Positions 19,608-29,419 of a stretch of 39,866 nucleotides of DNA are shown here, piece after piece. Source of the DNA: Bacteroidaceae bacterium (GTDB lineage Bacteria > Bacteroidota > Bacteroidia > Bacteroidales > Bacteroidaceae); assembly GCA_017547205.1 (NCBI GenBank), contig JAFYQH010000038.1:1-39866 (forward strand), given 5' to 3'. Below the pieces are notes generated by a model. The model was not told the origin of the DNA. It saw only the letters and a program-made list of their open reading frames with translations, and did not search any database. The translations under genes were made by a program, and so were the position numbers. Within the stretch, counting starts at the first letter, position 1; each line of letters starts with the position of its first letter.

Positions 19608-20113
19608 TGCCTGTTCTCTCTTTCAGTAATGGCCTCATCGAGCAACTTCCCGGCATATTCACGCTGTGACTCATCGCCGGCAAGTTCCTTCCTTACGATT
19701 TTCTCTGCTATGCCTAACGAAAGTTCCGCTACCTGCGCACGTATATCATCAAGAGCCTCTTTCTTCTCCTGCTCAATAATGCGCCTGGTCTCTGCAAGCA
19801 TCTTTCCGGTCTCTATTTCTGCCCTGGCATGCGCCTCCTTAATGAGCTGTTCGCGTGTAGCGGCAGCTTCACGTAGAATACGCGTCTGCTCCTCCCTGGC
19901 ATTGTCGAGAATAGCCCTGCCCTGCTCCTCAATAGCCGCAAGTTTTTCGTTGGCCTCCTTGGCACTGCGTAGTGCATCGTCAATGAATTTCCTGCGTTCA
20001 TCAATCATGGACGTTATCGCTGGAAAACCATACTTACGGAGTATAAGGAATACTATTCCGAATGCTATGAGCATCCAGAACACAAGACCTGCTTCGGGCA
20101 ATAATAGTGACAT
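19604..20113 (-). CDS. atpF: F1F0 ATP synthase subunit b
   Basis: 169 aa with one N-terminal membrane helix (LVFWMLIAFGIVFLILRKYG), then a long charged helical stalk rich in Ala, Glu, Lys and Arg. It forms the stator dimer. It follows atpE by 18 nt and overlaps atpH as ATGA. Confidence 0.95.
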   Translation of the reverse strand: MSLLLPEAGLVFWMLIAFGIVFLILRKYGFPAITSMIDERRKFIDDALRSAKEANEKLAAIEEQGRAILDNAREEQTRILREAAATREQLIKEAHARAEIETGKMLAETRRIIEQEKKEALDDIRAQVAELSLGIAEKIVRKELAGDESQREYAGKLLDEAITERENRQ

Positions 20114-20131
20114 CTGAGGTTACTTTTACAA

Positions 20132-20386
20132 TTAAACGAAAAGCACAAGAAGACAGACAATCACAGCGAACATTGCCACACCCTCGATAAGAGCTGCAGC
20201 CAGCAACATTCCCGAACGTATATCAGCAGCAGCCTCTGGCTGGCGTGCGATTGACTCGAGAGCTGTTGAACCGATGCGGCTAATTCCAAAAGCTGCACCA
20301 ACAACCACTATACTCGCCGCAAATGCCGCACCCATTTTTGCAAAAGCAGTACCGGCTACTGCCTGTAGAAGAATTGTCAAAAACAT
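20132..20386 (-). CDS. atpE: F1F0 ATP synthase subunit c
   Basis: 84 aa in two membrane helices joined by the polar loop ARQPEAA (the conserved R-Q-P). The ion-carrying carboxylate is the glutamate in AAALIEGVAMF. The residue after it is glycine, not the serine/threonine of well-studied sodium-type rings, so proton use is more likely, but this is an inference. Confidence 0.96.
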   Translation of the reverse strand: MFLTILLQAVAGTAFAKMGAAFAASIVVVGAAFGISRIGSTALESIARQPEAAADIRSGMLLAAALIEGVAMFAVIVCLLVLFV

Positions 20387-20423
20387 AATTTATAATTTTA
20401 GGTTAATACTTGTTCAAATATTA

Positions 20424-21491
20424 TCAACTCCCATGATGTTCGGGTTGAGACAACCCTATGAACACTGCCGAGAGCATCGTGAACACGAATGCCTGAATGA
20501 AGGCCACAAGCAGTTCCAGGAAATTCATGAACACTGTAAACATCACCGAAACAACTGTCATGGCACTGCCAATATACTCATTCACTGCCATGGTAATAAA
20601 TATGAGGCTCACGAATGCCAACAGCACGGCATGACCAGCAAGTATGTTGGCAAACAGACGTATGGTCAAAGCAAAAGGTTTTACAAAGACTCCGAAAAGT
20701 TCAATTACCGGCATCAGCGGCAACGGGAACTTGAGCCATGTCGGTACATCGGGCCAGAACACCTCCTTATAATACTCCCGGTTGCCGAACACATTCACGG
20801 CAATGAAGGTGCAGAATGCAAGTACAAAGGTAACGGCTATATTGCCTGTCACGTTGGCACCTCCCGGGAATATCGGCACAAGCCCCATAAGGTTGCTCAG
20901 GAATATGAAGAAGAAAGCCGTGAGAAGATAAGGTACATATCTCCTGTAGTTCTTTCCGATGTTCGGTTTTATAAGGTCGTCGACAACCATAGTTATTATC
21001 ATTTCCATAACACCGACAAAACCTCCAGGTGCAGCATCACCCGGTTTGCGTCTCCTGTACCACCTCGCAGTGCAAAGGACTATTGCAACAAGCAGAATGC
21101 AGTTCAGGAACACCGACAGGACCGTCTTTGTTATGGAGATGTCGAGTATGGGACGCTTCTCATTTCCCATAGCATCGGACTCGACCAACTTGCCTTCGTA
21201 GTCACCGGTACGGGATATTCTGAATCCTTTGTACTCGTCCTGTTCATGAAATACGGCAGATGAAAATACCTCCCACCCGGTACGTTCCGAATACACAATC
21301 AAAGGCAACGGTATGGAAACATGAGTTCCACCAACCGTAGCGATGTGCCACTCGTACGAGTCCTTCACATGCTCGAAAATTATCTTCTTCACGTCGACAC
21401 TGCCACCGGACTGCCCATGCGATGCAGCCATGGCTGTATTGCCATGGAAAAGCAGCATCAAGGAGCAAAGTATGGTCAGAAGGCACTTCAT
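20424..21491 (-). CDS. atpB: F1F0 ATP synthase subunit a
   Basis: 355 aa, longer than the usual 240-270 because of an N-terminal signal-peptide-like region (MKCLLTILCSLMLLFHGNTA) and an extra-membrane extension of about 100 residues, both usual in Bacteroidetes AtpB. The essential arginine is in FALTIRLFANILAGH. It overlaps the preceding AtpI-like gene as ATGA. Confidence 0.95.
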   Translation of the reverse strand: MKCLLTILCSLMLLFHGNTAMAASHGQSGGSVDVKKIIFEHVKDSYEWHIATVGGTHVSIPLPLIVYSERTGWEVFSSAVFHEQDEYKGFRISRTGDYEGKLVESDAMGNEKRPILDISITKTVLSVFLNCILLVAIVLCTARWYRRRKPGDAAPGGFVGVMEMIITMVVDDLIKPNIGKNYRRYVPYLLTAFFFIFLSNLMGLVPIFPGGANVTGNIAVTFVLAFCTFIAVNVFGNREYYKEVFWPDVPTWLKFPLPLMPVIELFGVFVKPFALTIRLFANILAGHAVLLAFVSLIFITMAVNEYIGSAMTVVSVMFTVFMNFLELLVAFIQAFVFTMLSAVFIGLSQPEHHGS

Positions 21492-21871
21492 TTATTTATC
21501 CTGTATTTTTTCTTGAGATTAAGGAGCAGCAGACTTTCCGCCACAAGCATTATTGTATAGAAAGCAAAAAAGCTGAACATGACAACTATGGCATTCCCTT
21601 TCATGAGAAACGCCATTGCCGTAACGGCAACGAGCGACAGGAACATTTTTGCAGCCTTGAAGCCCATCATGAACTTGGCGAATCCCTTTGCATCAGAAGG
21701 AAGCTTAACTATAGCCAATGCCGAAGCATAGAGGAGCCAAAAGAAAAGCGGGATTGCAAAAAGCCCCGACACGCTGCTGGACTGCAATATACCGCGCAGC
21801 AACAAATAGCCCGCAACGGACACCAGTGATATGAATGCTGTCAAATATGAGAGTAACTTAATCTTGTCCAT
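21488..21871 (-). CDS. Small membrane protein of the atp operon (AtpI-like position)
   Basis: 127 aa with four predicted membrane helices and a basic C-terminus (LNLKKKYRINK). It sits between atpC and atpB, where Bacteroidetes atp operons carry a short membrane gene. By analogy with AtpI of other phyla it may help c-ring assembly or ion homeostasis. I call it on position and topology only. Overlap with atpB (ATGA) indicates co-translation. Confidence 0.7.
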   Translation of the reverse strand: MDKIKLLSYLTAFISLVSVAGYLLLRGILQSSSVSGLFAIPLFFWLLYASALAIVKLPSDAKGFAKFMMGFKAAKMFLSLVAVTAMAFLMKGNAIVVMFSFFAFYTIMLVAESLLLLNLKKKYRINK

Positions 21872-21877
21872 CGTTTC

Positions 21878-22126
21878 CTATTCAGGCAGTTCAACAGATA
21901 CTGTTATACAATTGTCCTTCACCTCGGCAAAGCCTCCTGCAATCTCAATCCTCTGTTCGTCATCTCCTGCAAGCCACGCAACCGCACCTGCAGAAAGTAC
22001 CGACATTATCGGCGCATGGTTTTGCAACACCACAAACGGGGCCATGCTTCCAGGCAGCGATACACGAGTGACTGCGCCATTAAAGAGGGCCTTTTCGGGA
22101 GATAGTATTTCGAGATGCATCGTCAT
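21878..22126 (-). CDS. atpC: F1F0 ATP synthase epsilon subunit
   Basis: 82 aa, covering only the N-terminal beta-barrel domain (LEILSPEKALFNGAVTRVSL, then PFVVLQNHAPIMSVLSAG). The C-terminal helical hairpin of E. coli epsilon is absent, as is common in Bacteroidetes. That domain inhibits ATP hydrolysis in other species, so regulation may differ here. It directly follows atpD. Confidence 0.92.
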   Translation of the reverse strand: MTMHLEILSPEKALFNGAVTRVSLPGSMAPFVVLQNHAPIMSVLSAGAVAWLAGDDEQRIEIAGGFAEVKDNCITVSVELPE

Positions 22127-22132
22127 ACAGCG

Positions 22133-23668
<1,536 letters not shown>

Positions 23669-23705
23669 TTACTACAAAATACACACAAAAAAGAAGTGTG
23701 CTTTG

Positions 23706-23713
23706 CAAAGATA
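23706..23713 (-). promoter_or_regulatory. -7 box of the atp operon promoter
   Basis: The minus strand reads TATCTTTG followed by C, a perfect Bacteroides TAnnTTTG, about 50 nt before atpD. It lacks the TGTC-N7-CAACC element at the corresponding upstream position. Confidence 0.65.
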
Positions 23714-23811
23714 ACATCATTTCCGAGAATTCCTAATATTCAGGCATAAAATATGGAGCATAAAGCACTTGCAGTATAAATATAAATAGGAGTAATTCAA
23801 CTGCCGACACT

Positions 23812-23856
23812 GCTTGAAAAAAAATGTCCATGGTAACAGAAGTAGCCATGGACATT
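23812..23856 (-). terminator. Terminator of the S24 repressor gene
   Basis: Arms AATGTCCATGG (23823-23833) and CCATGGACATT (23846-23856) are perfect. In the minus direction a run of eight T follows. It insulates the atp promoter from the repressor gene. Confidence 0.85.
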
Positions 23857-23879
23857 GGACAAGAATATTCAAAAAACAA

Positions 23880-24503
23880 TCAATAATAGGTAACTATCCT
23901 GTTCACGACACGATAAAGGGCCGTAATGTCACACTTGTTTATAGGAAACGACGGATAGTTGGGCGACACGCACCACATCACCCCGTCATTCTCATTGTCG
24001 GGGTAACACTGCTTTATCATACGCGAATCATTGGTCAGTATAAGATATATGCTTCCGGGAGATATTTCGTTCAGCGAATCGACGCGCACCACTCCAACTA
24101 TATCACCTTCGTGGATTTCGGGTTCCATTGATGTCCCCACCACAGGGAAATAGCATTCAGCCCTTTGCGACGGCAAGGATATGTATCCGGTCGGTTTCTC
24201 CGCGGCAGGGTTGTATGCATCCCTAACACCGGCCGACACCGGCAGGTCGCTATAGAACGGCACGTTCGGCAAGGCAGCCATTTCATCACGCAACATCTCC
24301 CCTTCGCCAAGGAGGAGCCAGGCAGGGGAGATCTCCGGGAAATAGTCCATAATCGCATAAAGCAGTTCCATACCAATCTTTCCGTCCTCGTTAACCTGAC
24401 GGTTAAGCGTTCTTTGCGGAATACCGAACATCTTGCTTGCCCTGTTCACACTCAATTTCTTTGACATCAACAAAGAAACCACACGTTCTTTTATATCATT
24501 CAT
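23880..24503 (-). CDS. HTH / S24 (LexA-like) phage-type repressor
   Basis: 207 aa. The N-terminal helix-turn-helix (KLSVNRASKMFGIPQRTLNR, about residues 16-35) binds DNA. The C-terminal S24 domain has Ser125 in VVGTSMEPEIHEGD and Lys164 in DSRMIKQCYP, the catalytic dyad. Ala91-Gly92 in LPVSAGVRD is a plausible self-cleavage site. This is the architecture of RecA-responsive prophage repressors, so DNA damage would be a natural inducing signal. It is divergent from two small genes and lies next to the start of the atp operon. It is a candidate regulator for the dispersed phage operons, although the shared promoter element is not palindromic as a lambda-type operator would be. Confidence 0.88.
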   Translation of the reverse strand: MNDIKERVVSLLMSKKLSVNRASKMFGIPQRTLNRQVNEDGKIGMELLYAIMDYFPEISPAWLLLGEGEMLRDEMAALPNVPFYSDLPVSAGVRDAYNPAAEKPTGYISLPSQRAECYFPVVGTSMEPEIHEGDIVGVVRVDSLNEISPGSIYLILTNDSRMIKQCYPDNENDGVMWCVSPNYPSFPINKCDITALYRVVNRIVTYY

Positions 24504-24567
24504 GACAATATTTTTTTAACAACAAAAACAACCACTTTTATATAGACTTGTTCCAAATAGCACTTTT

Positions 24568-24611
24568 TGACTAATACAACAACTCGTTTTACCGAATTTG
24601 AATTATATTTG
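24568..24611 (+). promoter_or_regulatory. Promoter divergent from the repressor, degenerate shared-type element
   Basis: TATATTTG at 24604-24611 is a perfect -7 box. TGAC begins exactly 36 nt before it, as TGTC does in the strong sites, followed by CAACAAC. The match is partial, and the leader to the ATG at 24738 is long (126 nt). Confidence 0.4.
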
Positions 24612-24627
24612 TAGCCACAAAAGGCTA
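24612..24627. promoter_or_regulatory. Candidate operator (inverted repeat TAGCC-N6-GGCTA)
   Basis: A perfect 5-bp inverted repeat lies immediately after the -7 box, over the expected transcription start. It could be the binding site of the neighbouring repressor. I see no second copy. Confidence 0.35.
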
Positions 24628-24737
24628 TTTTTGTCAAACACGCATAAAAAACACTCTAAAAGGACAAAAAATCAAGCCTATAGCGCAAACTTAATACATT
24701 TTTCAGAAACTAAAAAATAGCAGAAACCGATTTAACC

Positions 24738-25118
24738 ATGAGAAGTAGAATTTTAAGCAAAAGCAGGCATCTGCTCGACTCCGTGACAGAAAGTATATTG
24801 GAGTGGATGGAACATCTTTACCGCTCCATAGTTAGAAATTACAGCAAGTGCAGTAACCTCACTGAGACCTACACAATAAGAGATTCGGTAAGCGGGAGCA
24901 CTTATGTGCAGAACTTCATAAAGGAAAGAGCACGCATCATAGGAATGAACCATTACAGAATTGCGATAAACATAGAGCATGAATATAAATGTAAATACCC
25001 TAACGAGATTGGCAAGGTGACCCTTCATAGAAAGAATAGGGTCATAGACGAAGCCCGGCTGGTCACAAAAGAGAATGAAAACGAAGAAAGGAAACTTATA
25101 TATTGGAAATTCAATTAA
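24738..25118 (+). CDS. Basic protein of unknown function, divergent from the repressor
   Basis: 126 aa, strongly basic, no membrane segment and no domain I recognise (MRSRILSKSRHLLDSVTESI onward). It is first in a two-gene unit transcribed away from the S24 repressor, the place where phages carry cro-like or early regulatory genes. I see no helix-turn-helix. An antisense ORF of 229 codons over this region is cysteine- and phenylalanine-rich and runs through the terminator, so I treat it as a shadow. Confidence 0.5.
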   Translation: MRSRILSKSRHLLDSVTESILEWMEHLYRSIVRNYSKCSNLTETYTIRDSVSGSTYVQNFIKERARIIGMNHYRIAINIEHEYKCKYPNEIGKVTLHRKNRVIDEARLVTKENENEERKLIYWKFN

Positions 25119-25134
25119 ACAACACAATAGAGAG

Positions 25135-25341
25135 ATGACACCACAGGTACTGCTTCTTGCACAATTGGCAATGTTCCTTACCATGCTGGGAACCGCCGAA
25201 TCACTTTTCACTTCGAGAATGGCAACCATCGTATTCTTCATTTCATTCTTCATTTTTGTACGGTGCAGCATATACATCGGCAAGAATGAGAAATGGCTTG
25301 TAAGGGAAGAAGAAAACAACAGAAGCCACACTTTTAAATAA
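25135..25341 (+). CDS. Small membrane protein
   Basis: 68 aa beginning MTPQVLLLAQLAMFLTMLGT with two hydrophobic segments and a charged C-terminus (GKNEKWLVREEENNRSH). I start at the ATG at 25135, because the longer frame from 25075 overlaps the previous gene and lacks hydrophobic character. It could be a holin-like or accessory membrane protein. Nothing more specific can be seen. Confidence 0.45.
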   Translation: MTPQVLLLAQLAMFLTMLGTAESLFTSRMATIVFFISFFIFVRCSIYIGKNEKWLVREEENNRSHTFK

Positions 25342-25382
25342 CAATGGGCGACATTTTGTCGCCCATTGTTATTTAAAAGTGT
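25328..25382. terminator. Bidirectional terminator with perfect 26-bp arms
   Basis: Arms 25328-25353 and 25357-25382 are perfectly complementary around a 3-nt loop, with an A-rich stretch at one end and a T-rich stretch at the other. It lies between the + small genes and the convergent end of operon B. Confidence 0.92.
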
Positions 25383-25420
25383 ACATAAAATGTTTGATTC
25401 GCGAAAGCACAGCGGCACAC

Positions 25421-28285
25421 CTATCCCATACGGTTGTTCCATGCCTGCGACACATCTGCATCCAGTCCGGTAATCATGCTCGACACACCCATATTTCCGG
25501 CTACGGCAAACATAAAATACCTGTATGCCCGAGTGGGGAAAAACGGGAACCGCAGATCCTGAACCTCACCGTTGCATTCCTTTCCGTCAACTATTCTGAA
25601 ATGCACACCATCGTTGCTGCATAACATATAGCACGCAAGCACCGGGGCTTTCGTCGTATTCGTGACAGGAGGTGAAGCGTAGGCACGGAGCACAAGCTGC
25701 GCAATACGTTTATACTGTTTGGAGCCGAACAGTTGGGGCCGTGTAACAAGCAGCACATTGTTCGAAGAGACCTGCTCACTACCCTGCACCAGCACACTCG
25801 TGCCGTTACCGCTATTGACAAGCATCTTGAGTGAGACATCCCCTGACACGAACCCCGACACGCGGCACGAGATACGGCTCCAAACAGCGCCCGACAAGGA
25901 ATACACATAACAGTTGTCGCTCAGTTCATTCGAAACAACGATCTCTCCATGTCTTGCGTCATACGCAATGCGGCACTTTCCTATGTAATCATGGAAATCC
26001 TCTACATCTATATTCTTTTGAAGCCCCACACGGGAAGCTATGCGTACGAAAAAGTCATTTTCTTGATGGAAGGAAGAGAGGTTGTTTTCCGGCAGCAGGG
26101 CCGAAGATATATTTTTCAGCCGGTTGCCAGACACAAGCATCACACCCTGCTGCCCAACAAAGACAAGTCCCGAATCTATACAACATACTGCACGTACATT
26201 GCGGCATACCTCACGCGAGAAGGGATAACTGCCAGAATAGGCTACCCGCCCTGAAGCATCGATGGACATTGCCCATATACCGTCTTCACAGAAAACAAAC
26301 AACGGATGTTCACCGAAGCGTCCTTGCGACAGCTCCATATTATTGCTTGCCATCGCCACCACTCTGGCCTGCGAAGGAGCGTACGTGCACTCCGCCGGAA
26401 AAAGGAACGGATTATCCGTAGCCGACACCTTTATGGCATTCGGTCTTTCCTCCGAAGAACGTGAACTCTCCGGCATAGCACCTCCAAGAACCGTCCAGGT
26501 ACTGTCCACCGGTATATTGCATATATCTGCTTTTCCCTCACTGCCTTCTTCCGTCTCTATTGTAAATACAATCCTGTCACCATCGGTGACATCCCTTGGA
26601 ATCGCAAATATTCTCAGATGACCGAATTCGGCCGGAGGAAAATCGCGTCCCTCATACTTCCAGCACCCGTCCGCTGCGGAATATACGACCTCGTGCACAC
26701 CCGGCTCGTACGAAAACAGTTTGAGAACATCGTCATCATTAACGTCCGCCGCCACGAATCCCGACCGGAACACCGACTCCACCGCCACCGTAAACGAGTT
26801 GGCGCCTTTATGCAGATACTGCGCGCAGTCGAGATACTTGTGCGGCAACAGCACAAAGTTCTTGCAGAATAGTTCCGTATCGACATAGACATACACGGTC
26901 ATCTCAAACGCCCGTGAATCGGGATAGGAAAGAAGTGGAGTAAGTTCAAACACACCATTTCCCCAATAGACATCTGTGCTTCCATAATTCCTCACGACAG
27001 TGGCCACTCCGCCGCTTGTCCTAATTTTAGTTTCAACAGCAATACCCTCTATGTTAGCCTTCGCTCGGCCTACAGGAGCTACCATAGAAGCATCATAGCC
27101 TGCAAATAGCGTCTCCTTCAATGAAGCCACATGAAGCCTGTTGTTCAGGACACAACTGCAACCGCCCGATACCGATGAGTACGATGCCGGAAGCGAAGAG
27201 GAGACAAGGCTCTGTTGCAGTTGCAGATTGGTCGGTGACACATCCTTTACGTTGAACGTGCAGTTTCCATGAATGTCAAATTCGGCTATCTTGTAGAAAA
27301 GTGACGCAGAGAGCACCTCATCGCCAAGTTCATCAACAGTCTTCAACGAATAGCCCTCGAAACTCTTGCGTATGACACCGCCCGTGTCGCTGTCGTGCAG
27401 CCGTGCTACAAGGGTCTCGGCCTTATGTCCCATTATGGAACCGGTCGTAAATACATCAATCCCCACGACAACATCATTCCAGGGCTCAAGATTAAGAGAA
27501 GAAAAAGAGAACAGCGGCCTGAATCCCTTTACCCTTACCGTATAAGGTGCATATTCCCCGGCAGTTGCCTTTTCGGTGTAGAAGTTGTCCGAGTCACGTC
27601 CCACATAGTCCATCATCTCATCGTCACTCGCATATATCACATGCGAGCAATAAATATACGAGCCATCGTAAAGCCTCAGAGCAAACCGGAACAATGCCCT
27701 GTCGATATAATAGCCATCAATATTAAGGTAATATATACACTCGTCGATGAACCCCTTCTTGTTGCAGCGCCACGAACTTTCAAAGTCCTCAATGTTGGAA
27801 CCGCCGGCAAAAGACTCCTCCGTCGTCAGCGTGTAAAGCTTCGACTCCAATGAGATATCGAGCCTTGGTACAGCCGGAGATTCACCCAACCAATGGTAAC
27901 GTCCCTCGCCGAAAAGCAGATAACGCATTCCGTCATCGGTCAGGCAGCACACGACATATCCCAGGACCTCTACTCCTGTGACACCGGCAAGTTCCTCAAA
28001 GAGAAGTTCCTTGCCATCATCACCTGCAAGCCTGTTCCAATCCTTGTCATAGAAATGCAGCGTACGCCTGTCGTCATCGGTCAGGCAAATGTAATATCCT
28101 GCCATCCCATGCCACATGACCGACAAGTAACGCACGGGAAGCGAGGCAATGCTCACCGGCGTTGGAACCGGCTTGAACGAGCCGTTGCACGAACGTAGGT
28201 TCATCATCTCCATGCATTCGCCATCGGCTGCCATCAACGGGTCATTGCTGCGCGTTATTCCCTTGAACGAAAAAGATTTTTGCAT
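25421..28285 (-). CDS. Large phage virion protein, possibly a tail hub (P22 gp10-like)
   Basis: 954 aa, mainly beta-structured with repeated blocks of the kind FVFCEDGIWAMSID and VFVGQQGVMLVSGNRLK, as in beta-propellers. The N-terminus MQKSFSFKGITRSNDPLMAA is of a type I associate with structural proteins of Bacteroidales phages. In P22 the DNA-stabilisation protein gp10 is a propeller that caps the portal-gp4 channel. This protein is twice that size and could combine hub and other tail functions. It is the last gene of operon B, four nt after the spanin. Its identity as a virion protein is likely, its exact role is inference. Confidence 0.6.
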   Translation of the reverse strand: MQKSFSFKGITRSNDPLMAADGECMEMMNLRSCNGSFKPVPTPVSIASLPVRYLSVMWHGMAGYYICLTDDDRRTLHFYDKDWNRLAGDDGKELLFEELAGVTGVEVLGYVVCCLTDDGMRYLLFGEGRYHWLGESPAVPRLDISLESKLYTLTTEESFAGGSNIEDFESSWRCNKKGFIDECIYYLNIDGYYIDRALFRFALRLYDGSYIYCSHVIYASDDEMMDYVGRDSDNFYTEKATAGEYAPYTVRVKGFRPLFSFSSLNLEPWNDVVVGIDVFTTGSIMGHKAETLVARLHDSDTGGVIRKSFEGYSLKTVDELGDEVLSASLFYKIAEFDIHGNCTFNVKDVSPTNLQLQQSLVSSSLPASYSSVSGGCSCVLNNRLHVASLKETLFAGYDASMVAPVGRAKANIEGIAVETKIRTSGGVATVVRNYGSTDVYWGNGVFELTPLLSYPDSRAFEMTVYVYVDTELFCKNFVLLPHKYLDCAQYLHKGANSFTVAVESVFRSGFVAADVNDDDVLKLFSYEPGVHEVVYSAADGCWKYEGRDFPPAEFGHLRIFAIPRDVTDGDRIVFTIETEEGSEGKADICNIPVDSTWTVLGGAMPESSRSSEERPNAIKVSATDNPFLFPAECTYAPSQARVVAMASNNMELSQGRFGEHPLFVFCEDGIWAMSIDASGRVAYSGSYPFSREVCRNVRAVCCIDSGLVFVGQQGVMLVSGNRLKNISSALLPENNLSSFHQENDFFVRIASRVGLQKNIDVEDFHDYIGKCRIAYDARHGEIVVSNELSDNCYVYSLSGAVWSRISCRVSGFVSGDVSLKMLVNSGNGTSVLVQGSEQVSSNNVLLVTRPQLFGSKQYKRIAQLVLRAYASPPVTNTTKAPVLACYMLCSNDGVHFRIVDGKECNGEVQDLRFPFFPTRAYRYFMFAVAGNMGVSSMITGLDADVSQAWNNRMG

Positions 28286-28289
28286 ATCG

Positions 28290-28688
28290 TTATTTTATAT
28301 TAAAGAAATTCCACATGAACCTGAACAGGCCGGAGCGCCAGAGCAGCAGCAACATAGCCGCTAATGGCACAAACGCCCACCACGAGAACCGCCGGCTTTT
28401 ATTGACAGCATTACCGCCGGTGACAGTACGTTCAATATAGACAGTGTCGCACCTTACTATCGTGTCGTGCCGCAGCTTCTCTTTGTAGAGAGTCCTGTAT
28501 TTTGTAAAGAAAACCGTATCGGTCCTTGCAAGTATGACCACACTGTCATGCAGCGCAACACTGTCGCTCACCACCCTCTCCACGATATTGCTGTGCGAGA
28601 AAGTCTCGGCCACACTCCTCTCATTAGTGCGGCACGACACCAGCACAAGAAAAAAAAGGCTAAAGCATATTCTTGCTACGTTTCTCAT
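28290..28688 (-). CDS. Unimolecular spanin candidate (lysis lipoprotein with C-terminal membrane anchor)
   Basis: 132 aa. The N-terminus MRNVARICFSLFFLVLVSC is a lipoprotein signal with the lipobox LVSC (cysteine 19), predicting outer-membrane attachment. A charged periplasmic region follows. Near the C-terminus WWAFVPLAAMLLLLW is an inner-membrane helix. A protein tethered at one end to each membrane is the definition of a u-spanin, which fuses inner and outer membranes in the final step of phage lysis. It overlaps the holin-type gene by 29 nt, as lysis genes often do. The start at 28688 is chosen because it begins the signal peptide directly. Confidence 0.7.
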   Translation of the reverse strand: MRNVARICFSLFFLVLVSCRTNERSVAETFSHSNIVERVVSDSVALHDSVVILARTDTVFFTKYRTLYKEKLRHDTIVRCDTVYIERTVTGGNAVNKSRRFSWWAFVPLAAMLLLLWRSGLFRFMWNFFNIK

Positions 28689-29127
28689 ACTCCAGATACT
28701 CTTTAAGGTAACCGAACCGTTCAAGTACACGCAAGCTCATCACATAATACAGGAAGTCGAGTATTCTGAAAAGAGTACTCTTCTCACTTGTTATTATCCT
28801 CGCATTCCGCAGTATGTTCGTACCATAGAAATATATGGCTATATATATCATGAACGAGACACAGTGTACAGCCGCCTGCTCTTCACCCTTTAGGTGACCG
28901 AGAATGTATATAGACGCAACCATAACGAAATATATCGCTGCATCCCTGAAGAAACATAACGCCTTTCTGAAACTCCAGTCACGGTGATTGCATACATCTG
29001 CCAACATTCCAATGAGAAAGTTCACTCCGAACAGAAGCACCAATCCGAATATATCGTTCCTTATCGGGAACAAAAGGCCTGCGATGTTGGCGAACAAGGA
29101 GGCCACAACCAGCTTAAGGCTATCCAT
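28660..29127 (-). CDS. Holin-family membrane protein
   Basis: 155 aa, MDSLKLVVASLFANIAGLLF onward, with about four hydrophobic segments (IFGLVLLFGVNFLIGML, AAIYFVMVASIYILGHL, AVHCVSFMIYIAIYFYG) and a charged C-terminus (EYLEYEKRSKN). Topology, size and its place directly before a spanin fit phage holins of the phi29/Phage_holin_4 type common in Bacteroides phages. Holins permeabilise the inner membrane to time lysis. No endolysin is recognisable in this operon. An upstream TTG at 29133 is not needed. Confidence 0.7.
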   Translation of the reverse strand: MDSLKLVVASLFANIAGLLFPIRNDIFGLVLLFGVNFLIGMLADVCNHRDWSFRKALCFFRDAAIYFVMVASIYILGHLKGEEQAAVHCVSFMIYIAIYFYGTNILRNARIITSEKSTLFRILDFLYYVMSLRVLERFGYLKEYLEYEKRSKNML

Positions 29128-29133
29128 AGGCAA

Positions 29134-29415
29134 CTACATTTCAAGGCACTTCACAAGTGTCAGTTCACTACGTGATACCAGTTTCACGAACTGCCCCCGC
29201 ATTGGTCCTTCGAGAGTGACCTCGCTGCGCGTCTCGTCAAGCCCGAAATCATCGTACTTTATATACTCCTCAATGCCGTCTATACTCACAAGCACATCTA
29301 CAGGATAAGGACCGGTTTTGTGTACCCTCACCCTTATGTCACCGCCGCCACATACTATGGGTTCACACTCCCAGCAGTTGTCGCATTTGGCAAAAACAAT
29401 ATTCCTTACAGCCAT
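29134..29415 (-). CDS. Small phage-type protein of unknown function
   Basis: 93 aa (MAVRNIVFAKCDNCWECEPI onward), predicted beta-rich. It has a cysteine cluster C-x2-C-x2-C... near the N-terminus that could bind a metal. It lies four nt after the connector-type gene and directly before the holin gene, inside operon B. It could be a small virion decoration or tail component. I recognise no family. Confidence 0.5.
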   Translation of the reverse strand: MAVRNIVFAKCDNCWECEPIVCGGGDIRVRVHKTGPYPVDVLVSIDGIEEYIKYDDFGLDETRSEVTLEGPMRGQFVKLVSRSELTLVKCLEM

Positions 29416-29419
29416 CGTT

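Noticed and set aside
24753-25442. A 229-codon minus-strand reading frame
   Set aside because: It runs antisense through two + genes and a 26-bp-arm terminator and has an unnatural Cys/Phe-rich composition.
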